A stretch of DNA of 47,448 bases from Flavobacteriales bacterium (GTDB lineage: Bacteria > Bacteroidota > Bacteroidia > NS11-12g > UBA955): the NCBI GenBank assembly GCA_002737625.1, contig NSIB01000003.1, forward strand, positions 1 through 47,448, read 5' to 3'. This document shows positions 39,576 to 47,448 of this stretch, one piece after another. Both the position numbers and the translations under genes were made by a program. Position 1 is the stretch's first letter; the number at the start of each line of letters is the position of its first letter. A model generated the notes under the pieces. The model saw only the letters and a program-made list of their open reading frames with translations, was not told where the DNA came from and searched no databases.

Positions 39576-40655
39576 ATGAGGGAAATGGATAACAATTTTA
39601 CATCGATTCGTGTGGGTTACCAATGTCCATCGAACATCGCGTTGGTGAAATATTGGGGCAAAAAGGAAGGTGGGGTTCAATTGCCTGCCAATCCAAGTAT
39701 CAGTTGGAGCCTGGGAGATTTGCATGCAACCACAACAGTTGAGATGGTTCCACGCAAAGGCGAGCAAGCTTTTGTATTTACTTTGGGTGGTGTTTTGAAG
39801 CCATCATTCGAGCCTAAAATTGAAGCATTTTTGGGTAAAATCGCCAATGATTGTCCTTGGTTATCGGATTACATGCTTTTGATAGATTCGCAAAACAATT
39901 TCCCTCACGGAACCGGTATTGCCAGTTCTGCCGCAGGTTTTGGTGCCTTGAGTTTGTGTTTGGCGCATATCGAACAATTGCTTTTGGGAGATACTTCCTT
40001 GCAGACCTTGGTTGGAGGAATGAATTTTTGGAAACGCAGCAGTTATTTGTCGCGCATGGGCTCTGGCAGTGCTTGTAGGTCCATGTTTTCTCGACCTGCT
40101 GTTTGGGGCGAAACTCCGGCAGTTGCCGGAAGTAGCAATTTGTTTGCGGTGGAAATAGATGCTGAGGTACACCCCAGTTTATCCTATTGGAAAGATGTTG
40201 TTTTGATCGTAGACGATGGGGAAAAATCGGTGAGTAGTTCGGCGGGACATGCCTTGTTGACGAATCATCCTTATGCAGAAGCTCGGTTTGGTCAGGCGCA
40301 AAAGAACTTGGATGGCATCGTTTTGGCGATGAGAAATGGCGATGTTAAATCGTTTATTGAAATTGTGGAATCTGAAGCCCTGCAATTGCACAGTATGATG
40401 ATGACATCGATTCCGTATTATGTGCTTATGCGACCCAATACGTTGGCGATTATCGAACAAATTTGGCGTTTCCGCGAACAAACGGGACTGTCGATTTGCT
40501 TCACCTTAGATGCCGGGGCCAATGTTCACTTCCTTTACGATGGAAAAATCGAAGAGACAGTGATGAACTTTGTGAATAATACATTGTTACCTTATTGCAA
40601 AAATGGGCAGTATCTTTGCAGCGATATAGGTAAAAGCCCTGTTCAAATCATATAA
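39576..40655 (+). CDS. mvaD: Diphosphomevalonate decarboxylase
   Basis: CPSNIALVKYWGKKEGGVQLPANPSISWSLGDLHATTTVE...FPHGTGIASSAAGFGALSLCL...RMGSGSACRSMF. Confidence 0.94.
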   Translation: MREMDNNFTSIRVGYQCPSNIALVKYWGKKEGGVQLPANPSISWSLGDLHATTTVEMVPRKGEQAFVFTLGGVLKPSFEPKIEAFLGKIANDCPWLSDYMLLIDSQNNFPHGTGIASSAAGFGALSLCLAHIEQLLLGDTSLQTLVGGMNFWKRSSYLSRMGSGSACRSMFSRPAVWGETPAVAGSSNLFAVEIDAEVHPSLSYWKDVVLIVDDGEKSVSSSAGHALLTNHPYAEARFGQAQKNLDGIVLAMRNGDVKSFIEIVESEALQLHSMMMTSIPYYVLMRPNTLAIIEQIWRFREQTGLSICFTLDAGANVHFLYDGKIEETVMNFVNNTLLPYCKNGQYLCSDIGKSPVQII

Positions 40656-41606
40656 ATGGGAGAAATGATTAAGGATTCACTTTATTACGCCAAGATTCTC
40701 TTGTTTGGCGAATATGGTATCATCGAAAATTCGATGGGTTTGAGCATTCCTTATCATTTTTTCAAAGGCAATTTTGATTTTGCGAAAGAGCCCAATGAAG
40801 TGCAGAAAAATTCCAACGAGAGCATCAAACAGTTCGTGTCTCATTTAGAGTGGTTGCGCGACACCGGAGGGCTTCCTTGCTCCTTAAATTTTGTTCAGTT
40901 GCAAACGGATATTCATTCGGGTTTGTATTTTGATAGTAGTATTCCACAAGGTTTCGGCGTGGGTAGTTCGGGTGCTTTGGTGGCCGCTTTGTATGCCAAG
41001 TATTCAGTATCGCCGTTGAAACAGTCTGATGTGATGGTTGGCGATAATTTGAAGAAACTCAAGTCTACACTGGCCACTATGGAATCGTTTTTTCATGGAA
41101 AAAGCTCTGGATTGGATCCGCTGATTTGTTATTTAAATTTGCCCATATTGGTTAAAGGTCAGGGCGATTTGGGTACTGTTGGTATTCCAACAGAAAATGC
41201 AGAGGGCAAGGGGGCTATCTTTTTATTGAATTCTGGTTCGCCAGGAAAAACCCAGAATATGGTTTCGATATTCTTGAATCGTTTGAAAGACGATGGATTT
41301 AGAAACATGGTGAAGACACAGTTGAAAAAACAAAACGACGATTGCGTGACATCGTTCTTGAAAGGTGATATTTCGCAGTTGTTTGGCCATTTGAAAGGAC
41401 TTTCTCAGTTGTTATTGGATAATTTCAGGCCTATGATTCCTGATCATTTTGAAAAGGTTTGGCGTGAAGGGATTGATAGCGGTGATTATTATTTGAAATT
41501 GTGTGGAAGTGGTGGTGGAGGATTTATATTGGGTTTTACCCAGGACTTTGAAAAAGCGCAATCCTTGTTGAAAGCGCATAAATTGCAGGTGATTTACAAA
41601 ATGTAA
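40656..41606 (+). CDS. Mevalonate kinase (GHMP kinase)
   Basis: YAKILLFGEYGIIENSMGLSIPY...IPQGFGVGSSGALVAALYAKY...FFHGKSSGLDPLICYL...LCGSGGGGFILGFT. Confidence 0.85.
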   Translation: MGEMIKDSLYYAKILLFGEYGIIENSMGLSIPYHFFKGNFDFAKEPNEVQKNSNESIKQFVSHLEWLRDTGGLPCSLNFVQLQTDIHSGLYFDSSIPQGFGVGSSGALVAALYAKYSVSPLKQSDVMVGDNLKKLKSTLATMESFFHGKSSGLDPLICYLNLPILVKGQGDLGTVGIPTENAEGKGAIFLLNSGSPGKTQNMVSIFLNRLKDDGFRNMVKTQLKKQNDDCVTSFLKGDISQLFGHLKGLSQLLLDNFRPMIPDHFEKVWREGIDSGDYYLKLCGSGGGGFILGFTQDFEKAQSLLKAHKLQVIYKM

Positions 41607-41610
41607 TCAC

Positions 41611-42510
41611 TTGATGCCAGGAATTCGAAAAAACCACATTACCAGATTCATGCTGTTATTGGGGATTGTACGATGGTACAACCTTGCTTTGATTGCCGCT
41701 TCTCAGTATTTGTTGTTCTGGCTCACATTTTCGCAGCATGAATTGTGGCGTGTGTTCTACGATGTTAAACTGCATTGCATCGTGGCAGCTAGCATTTTTT
41801 CTGTCGCCGCGGCCTTTATCATCAATGCCTTTTACGATGTTGACAAGGATTTGGTGAACAAGCCAAAGCAAGTGGTGATTGGGAAATTGTTGGGGGAGTC
41901 GAGTTTGCTCAATTTATACGTCGTCCTAAATTTATTGGCAGTAGCCTTTGCGATGATGGCCTCTGTGAAGGTGATGGTTTTTTTCCTGTGTTACACAGTA
42001 TTTTGTTGGTTTCACAGTCATAAATTGCAGAAATTGCCGGTGGTGAGAGAGGTATCGGCCTCCTTGTTAACGATGATTCCATTGCTCGCTATATGGTTTC
42101 ATTTTGGTCATTGGCATTGGGGCATGTTTTATTACATGGGTAGTTTGGCGATTTTATTGTTTACCAGAGAGGTGGTGAAGGATATGGCTGGACACAAGGG
42201 GAACTTGATTTTTGGGTATCAAACGGTTGTGGTTGCGGCTGGGATACGTCGTGCAAGATGGGGGTTGGTGGCAATGAATACGGGCTTTTTTGTGATGTAT
42301 TGGACGTTAAATTGGATTCAAATGGTAGATCCTGTTTTACCCAATTGGCATCCGGATTATTATTTGATTATCTCTGGAGTTTCGTTGTTCACCGCCTTTT
42401 GGGTTTCTTGGGCGATGTTTTTTATTCGAGATGATTCTAAAATTGTGGTAATGGATGCATTTTTAAAGTTGGGCGTGGTGATTCATTTGCTCAGTATCGT
42501 AACGCAGTAG
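41611..42510 (+). CDS. UbiA family prenyltransferase
   Basis: Multi-TM; first Asp-rich motif NAFYDVDKDLVNKPKQV and second motif TREVVKDMAGHKGNL. Confidence 0.85.
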   Translation: MMPGIRKNHITRFMLLLGIVRWYNLALIAASQYLLFWLTFSQHELWRVFYDVKLHCIVAASIFSVAAAFIINAFYDVDKDLVNKPKQVVIGKLLGESSLLNLYVVLNLLAVAFAMMASVKVMVFFLCYTVFCWFHSHKLQKLPVVREVSASLLTMIPLLAIWFHFGHWHWGMFYYMGSLAILLFTREVVKDMAGHKGNLIFGYQTVVVAAGIRRARWGLVAMNTGFFVMYWTLNWIQMVDPVLPNWHPDYYLIISGVSLFTAFWVSWAMFFIRDDSKIVVMDAFLKLGVVIHLLSIVTQ

Positions 42511-42552
42511 TTTTGGTGGGAGGGCTACGGATTTAATTTGTAACTTGCGATA

Positions 42553-45015
42553 GTGACGGAGATTCAGACCCTTTTTGCGCATGTGTTGGTGCCAGTGCCG
42601 GTGCCAAAGGCCTATACGTATCGGGTTCCTCACGATTGGAACGACTGGATTCATCAGGGTTTGAGGGTTGCGGTGCAATTTGGACCAAAGAAGATATATG
42701 CAGGAATTATTTTGGAGCTGAGTGATTCTCCACCGGAGGGTTATCAAGCTTCTTATATCTTGGATGTGTTGGACGATGCACCCATTGTGAATCACAAGCA
42801 ATTGCAGTTTTGGCGTTGGGTGGCCAAATATTATATGTGTTATTTGGGGGAGGTGATGGCTACTGCGTTGCCAGCGGGGTATCGACTTCAGAGTGAGACG
42901 AAGATTGTTTTGCATCCCGATGCAGATTTGGAAGCGATAAGTAGGACTGATGTTGAAGATTTGGAGTGGCAGATTTTGGAGTTGTTAGGGAAGAAGGATG
43001 GGATGTCGTTGGACGATATACATCAAAAGCTGGCGGTTAAGAATGTGCTGAAGCATGTTAAGTCGTTGTATTTAAGGGGTTTGGTGGTAATGGAGGAGGA
43101 GTTGAAGGAGAATTATCGACCTAAATATGAGGAGTTTTTAGAGTTGTGCAGTATTTGGGATGATTCGGAATTGGCAAATTCGAGTTTGAACGCGTTGGAG
43201 CGACGTGCACCGAAGCAGTATGAGGCGATTATGCATATTTTGGGGACGGGAAAGAGGGAGTTGACGGTGGAATCAATTGTGAAGGGATTTGAGATGGACA
43301 GGACGGTGCTGAAGCAGTTAGAGAAGAAGTCGTTGATAATGATTGTGAAGCGCCGCCGCGATCACCTTCAGGTGATCCGCGGCGGCGCGCAAGAATACCA
43401 ACTCACCGAATCTCAGTCGCGGGCCCTTGGAATCATTCGCGCTGGATTTGAAGAAAAACAGCCGGCCTTGCTTTACGGGGTTACGGGATCGGGTAAAACC
43501 CATGTGTATATGGAGTTGGTGAAGGAGACGTTGGCGGCGGGGAAACAGGTGCTTTATTTGTTGCCAGAGGTTGCACTAACGGAGCATATGGTGGCTCGGA
43601 TGGGTGCGTTTTTGCCGGTGGAAATTGGCGTTTGGCATCACTTTTATAGTTCTCACGAGAGGACGGAATTGTACGATCGGATATTGAAGGATCAAATCCA
43701 GTTTGTGGTGGGTACTAAAGGGGCGGTGTTTGCTCCTTTTTCTAATTTGGGGTTGATTGTGGTGGATGAGGAGCATGAATCAACGTATAAGCAGTTTGAT
43801 AAAAAGCCATTTTATCACGGTCGGGATTCGGCGTTTCAGTTGGCCAAGTATCATGGGGCCAATGTTTTGTTGGGTTCGGCTACGCCGAGTTATGAAATGC
43901 AGTTTGCTGTGCAGCAGCATCGTATGGTAATTGCCGAAATAACGGAGAAGTACGATGGCGGAAAACCGGCTGAGTTGATGTATTTGAATATCGGTGAGTT
44001 GAAGAAAACGGGTCAGATGAATTCGTTGTTTTCCGAGCCGGTGAGGATGGCCATTCAGAAGGCGATGGATGTGAAGCAGAAGGTGGTGGTGTATCACAAT
44101 CGAAAGGGGTATGTGCCTTATATTGAGTGTGGGGATTGTGGGTTGACAACGCAGTGCAAGCATTGTGATATTTCGATGACCTACTATAAGAGTTCAGACA
44201 ATCAGCGATGCAGTTATTGTGGGTTTCAGCAGCCGGTACCATCGAAATGTGTGGCCTGTGGTTCTCAGGATTTGAAGTTGAAGGGGACGGGCACGGAGAA
44301 GTTGGCGGAGGAATTGGGGCAGCTGTTTCCCAAGGCTAGGGTGGCGCGGTTTGACCAGCAGAGCATGCGGAAGCGGGATGATTTTCAGAATATTTTGACG
44401 GCGTTTGAGCGGGGTGATATTGATATTTTGGTGGGGACGCAGTTGTTATCGAAGGGGATTGATATAGAGAATATCGGCTTGGTTGTGGTGCCGGATGCGG
44501 ATATGTTGTTGCACATTCCTGATTTTAGGAGTCATGAACGGGCATTTCAGCAACTGCAACAATTGAGTGGTAGGATAGGGCGCCGCGCGGAGCGCGGCGT
44601 GATGATGTTACAGACATATCAACCGGAACATGAAGTATTGAAGTCCCTGAAAGCCGATGATTACCAAGGGTTGATGCAAGTGGAAATGGAGCAGCGCGAA
44701 GCCTTCGGCTATCCTCCTTACACAAAGTTGATTAAGGTGGATGTGAAGCACATAGATGCACAAGTGGCGACCGAGGCCAGCCGTTGGCTGGCCGACCAAT
44801 TGCGAAAGCAATTGGGGAACCTGGTGCTGGGGCCCCAGGTTCCTTCGGTCGCCCGCATAAAAAATCGATTCATCCAGCAAATTGTCATCAAGGTCCCCCG
44901 AGAAACCGCCCAACTGAACGCCGCAAAATTCCTATTGCAACAAGTTCGTGAAGCGGCCTTGGCTCACAACAGTTGGCGTTCGGTTCGCATCGATATTATC
45001 ATCGATCCCAATTAA
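42553..45015 (+). CDS. priA: Primosomal protein N' (replication restart helicase PriA), GTG start
   Basis: LLYGVTGSGKTHVYMELV, VDEEHESTYKQ, LLGSATPSYE, zinc-binding CGDCGLTTQCKHCDISMTYY...CSYCGFQQPVPSKCVACGS, QLSGRIGRRAERG. Confidence 0.96.
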   Translation: MTEIQTLFAHVLVPVPVPKAYTYRVPHDWNDWIHQGLRVAVQFGPKKIYAGIILELSDSPPEGYQASYILDVLDDAPIVNHKQLQFWRWVAKYYMCYLGEVMATALPAGYRLQSETKIVLHPDADLEAISRTDVEDLEWQILELLGKKDGMSLDDIHQKLAVKNVLKHVKSLYLRGLVVMEEELKENYRPKYEEFLELCSIWDDSELANSSLNALERRAPKQYEAIMHILGTGKRELTVESIVKGFEMDRTVLKQLEKKSLIMIVKRRRDHLQVIRGGAQEYQLTESQSRALGIIRAGFEEKQPALLYGVTGSGKTHVYMELVKETLAAGKQVLYLLPEVALTEHMVARMGAFLPVEIGVWHHFYSSHERTELYDRILKDQIQFVVGTKGAVFAPFSNLGLIVVDEEHESTYKQFDKKPFYHGRDSAFQLAKYHGANVLLGSATPSYEMQFAVQQHRMVIAEITEKYDGGKPAELMYLNIGELKKTGQMNSLFSEPVRMAIQKAMDVKQKVVVYHNRKGYVPYIECGDCGLTTQCKHCDISMTYYKSSDNQRCSYCGFQQPVPSKCVACGSQDLKLKGTGTEKLAEELGQLFPKARVARFDQQSMRKRDDFQNILTAFERGDIDILVGTQLLSKGIDIENIGLVVVPDADMLLHIPDFRSHERAFQQLQQLSGRIGRRAERGVMMLQTYQPEHEVLKSLKADDYQGLMQVEMEQREAFGYPPYTKLIKVDVKHIDAQVATEASRWLADQLRKQLGNLVLGPQVPSVARIKNRFIQQIVIKVPRETAQLNAAKFLLQQVREAALAHNSWRSVRIDIIIDPN
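43350..43388 (+). repeat. Long GC-rich inverted repeat inside priA
   Basis: GCGCCGCCGCGATCACC-ttca-GGTGATCCGCGGCGGCGC: 17 bp paired with one bulged base. Confidence 0.9.
44581..44599 (+). repeat. GC-only inverted repeat inside priA
   Basis: CGCCGCGC-gga-GCGCGGCG: perfect 8-bp stem. Confidence 0.85.
44766..44853 (+). repeat. Nested inverted repeats forming a potential four-way junction inside priA
   Basis: Outer stem GGCGACCGA/TCGGTCGCC (9 bp) encloses GGCCAGCC-gtt-GGCTGGCC, CCAATTGC-gaaa-GCAATTGG and GGAACCTGG-(10 nt)-CCAGGTTCC. Confidence 0.88.
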
Positions 45016-45079
45016 TGACATTCCTCATCATTTTTTCCCAATCGGATATCGTAAATTTGAAAAATATTATCACAATACC

Positions 45080-46204
45080 ATGGAAACATCAACCTTAGAA
45101 ACTGTAGCCACCGATGTGGATTTTTTACCCTTAAATGGTACGGATCACTTGGAATTTTATGTGGGCAATGCCAAACAGAGCGCCTACTATTATCAAACAG
45201 CTTGGGGCTATAAGCTAGTTGCGTATGCTGGACCGGAAACAGGAGTGAGAGATCGCGCTAGTTATGTGTTACAGCAAGATAAAATCCGCTTGGTTTTAAC
45301 CACCTCGATGGATCCAAATAGCGAAGTGACAAAGCATCAATCACAGCATGGCGATGGAGTTAAGTTTTTGAGCCTTTGGGTAGATGATGCAACGGCGAGT
45401 TTCAATGAAACAGTGAAGCGCGGTGCAAGGCCTTATATGGAGCCTACCACCATGGAAGATGAGTTTGGAACCGTTGTAGTGAGTGGTATTTATACCTACG
45501 GAGAAACCGTTCACAAGTTTGTTGAGCGTAAAAATTATAAAGGCGCCTTTTTGCCAGGTTACAAAGCCGTGCCAAACGCAATGGACGTAACCCCAGTGGG
45601 ACTCAAATACGTGGACCATTGCGTGGGTAATGTTGAGTTGGGTAAAATGGATGAGTGGGTTGAATTTTATGAGAATGTAATGGGCTTTAAGTTGTTGTTG
45701 ACCTTCGACGATAAGGATATCAGTACAGAATACAGTGCTTTGATGAGTAAGGTTGTGAGCAACGGAAACGGGTATGTTAAGTTCCCAATCAATGAGCCAG
45801 CCGACGGAAAGAAGAAGTCTCAAATTGAAGAGTATTTGGATTTTTATCGCGGCCCAGGTGTGCAACACATCGCCGTTGAAACCGATGATATTCTAGAAAC
45901 TGTAGCCGATTTACGTCGTAGAGGCGTGGAATTCCTTTACGTTCCAGAGACCTACTACGATGATGTTTTGGATCGTGTAGGTCATGTTGAGGAAGATTTA
46001 GTAGCGTTGAAAAAAATGAATATCCTTATCGATCGCGATGATAGTGGGTATTTGTTGCAGATTTTCACCAAGCCGGTTGAAGACCGACCTACGTTGTTTT
46101 ATGAAATCATCCAGCGCAAAGGGGCCAAGAGTTTCGGGAAAGGAAACTTTAAGGCCTTGTTTGAAAGCATTGAACGCGAGCAAGCCAGCCGCGGAAACTT
46201 GTAA
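45080..46204 (+). CDS. hpd: 4-hydroxyphenylpyruvate dioxygenase
   Basis: DHLEFYVGNAKQSAYYYQTAWGY...VDHCVGNVELGKMDEWVEFYENVMGFK...GPGVQHIAVETDDI...GYLLQIFTKPVEDRPTLFYEIIQRKGAKSFGKGNFKALFESIEREQ. Start at ATG 45080; the longer ORF overlaps priA. Confidence 0.95.
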   Translation: METSTLETVATDVDFLPLNGTDHLEFYVGNAKQSAYYYQTAWGYKLVAYAGPETGVRDRASYVLQQDKIRLVLTTSMDPNSEVTKHQSQHGDGVKFLSLWVDDATASFNETVKRGARPYMEPTTMEDEFGTVVVSGIYTYGETVHKFVERKNYKGAFLPGYKAVPNAMDVTPVGLKYVDHCVGNVELGKMDEWVEFYENVMGFKLLLTFDDKDISTEYSALMSKVVSNGNGYVKFPINEPADGKKKSQIEEYLDFYRGPGVQHIAVETDDILETVADLRRRGVEFLYVPETYYDDVLDRVGHVEEDLVALKKMNILIDRDDSGYLLQIFTKPVEDRPTLFYEIIQRKGAKSFGKGNFKALFESIEREQASRGNL

Positions 46205-46244
46205 TTCAGGAAATCGATTCCCGGAAAGCGAATTCCATAAAAAA

Positions 46245-47342
46245 TTAGTTCGGTGTGTTGAACTTGTTGGTATCGATAGAATAGTGTCGACCTACTTTGT
46301 TGTTTTTGGCCATCAATTCTTTGATCTTATTCAACTTTTCAATCATCTTTTCGCCGTCTTTGGCATCGTAATCATTTGCAATCAATGCATTACACGATTC
46401 GATTGCTTTGTCGGGCATATCCAAGATGGTATACAAAACAGCATTATTGTAATCACAAGCATATCTCAATTTTCGTTCTGATTTTTCATCGGCGGCATAC
46501 TTTGCAAGCACTCCGGTCATATATTCGATACTACTCATCAACTCGGCGCGTGTTGCAGCATCGATGCCATTGGCGGTTACCTTAGCAACGCTAGCCTTCA
46601 TTTTTGCCATGTTGGCAACCCAAGCTTCGTTTTCAGGGTGCTTCTTAGAATCTGTTGTCCACAAACTCGCTTGGTCTGTGCTTACTGGAAAACCATATTT
46701 GTCGTTGATAGAGTAATTCAAACTGTTCAACCAAGATTCCATATGTTCTTTTACCAATTTGTTAGAGATGGCCTGACGGTTGTTGCTGAAGTATCTTTCG
46801 GCTTCAGAATGGCTGCTGAATTCTGGGCTTTTCCACTCCATTTTGGTGGTGCTGTTGCTGATTGTGCTGCGGTTGATCAATACGTTGCTTTGCCAATCTT
46901 TTGCAGAATACGTTGCGCCAATGCTATAGTTTACCGTAGACCAATAGTAATAACGAGTTGCGGTAACAACACCCTCTTTGTTTTTGGTTTCTTCTTTGCG
47001 CTGATCGATTTTCTGACCATCGAACATCAAATCGTCAAAGTTTACGGTGAATTGGGCATGACCGCCTTCAATTCTTCGGCCTTCAAAATCTTCGAAGCCG
47101 CCATATACTTTTTTCCAACCCTGAAGGTTTACGCGCTCTTCGATGGAAGAAGCAGACATCGCATTGGAAATGGTAGAAGGAACTTCAACACGAACATTGT
47201 AGGTTCTCCAAGTGCTATCCAAAGGAGTTGAAGGCAAGTCACGGTATTGGTGAGGTACAAATACGCGATCTAAGTCGATTTTTTGAGCCGTTCCCATTCC
47301 TGAGAATACGATTGTAATGGCAATGATGAGTTGTTTTTTCAT
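46245..47342 (-). CDS. Secreted protein of unknown function
   Basis: Signal peptide MKKQLIIAITIVFSGMGTAQ and an intact 365-codon ORF; no family recognised. Confidence 0.7.
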   Translation of the reverse strand: MKKQLIIAITIVFSGMGTAQKIDLDRVFVPHQYRDLPSTPLDSTWRTYNVRVEVPSTISNAMSASSIEERVNLQGWKKVYGGFEDFEGRRIEGGHAQFTVNFDDLMFDGQKIDQRKEETKNKEGVVTATRYYYWSTVNYSIGATYSAKDWQSNVLINRSTISNSTTKMEWKSPEFSSHSEAERYFSNNRQAISNKLVKEHMESWLNSLNYSINDKYGFPVSTDQASLWTTDSKKHPENEAWVANMAKMKASVAKVTANGIDAATRAELMSSIEYMTGVLAKYAADEKSERKLRYACDYNNAVLYTILDMPDKAIESCNALIANDYDAKDGEKMIEKLNKIKELMAKNNKVGRHYSIDTNKFNTPN

Positions 47343-47448
47343 AGTTTGTAAATTTGATGGTATTGATTTTTTAAGTTTTTAAGGATTCGTGCACTACGTT
47401 AAGTCCATTTGGACGAGTGTTAAACAAAATCAATTGATTCGTTTAATT

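Noticed and set aside
44948-45079. 44-codon N-terminal extension of hpd overlapping priA
   Set aside because: The TAAATTTG promoter-like element and ATG 45080 with standard HPPD N-terminus indicate the shorter CDS.

Overview
This 47.4 kb window is chromosomal DNA that looks like Bacteroidota: TAnnTTTG-type promoters, an atypical RNA polymerase omega, DUF4835, a T9SS type-B C-terminal domain, and bamD-rpoZ-coaBC synteny. It opens with the 3' end of a 23S rRNA gene, a 5S rRNA gene and its terminator. A nine-gene minus-strand run follows (bamD, rpoZ, coaBC, DUF4835, aroB, aroA, NTF2-like, aroC, mazG). Next come a split transketolase with a vWA-protein gene between its halves, mfd, cvfB, two large surface-type proteins (T9SS/PKD and a 17-aa-repeat S74 chaperone protein), guaB, an EEP-family lipoprotein, pyrG, a LolD/HTH pair, sucC, a large TPR protein, rfbC, TDO, a MazG-like gene, a mevalonate-pathway operon (fni, HMGR, two GHMP kinases, mvaD, UbiA), priA and hpd. 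I found no CRISPR array, prophage, transposon or recognisable defence island. The most unusual signal is not a gene. Strong GC-rich inverted repeats lie inside housekeeping CDSs. The main one is an 88-nt segment of priA (44766-44853) that can fold into a four-way junction with 34 perfect Watson-Crick pairs. Others lie in priA (43350-43388, 44581-44599), the EEP-family gene (24809-24854) and the 5' end of mfd (12263-12288). Several coincide with an abrupt switch of the coding strand from G/T-rich (TTG leucine) to C-rich (CTC leucine) codon usage. This reading comes from the sequence alone. Statistical significance and conservation need computation.
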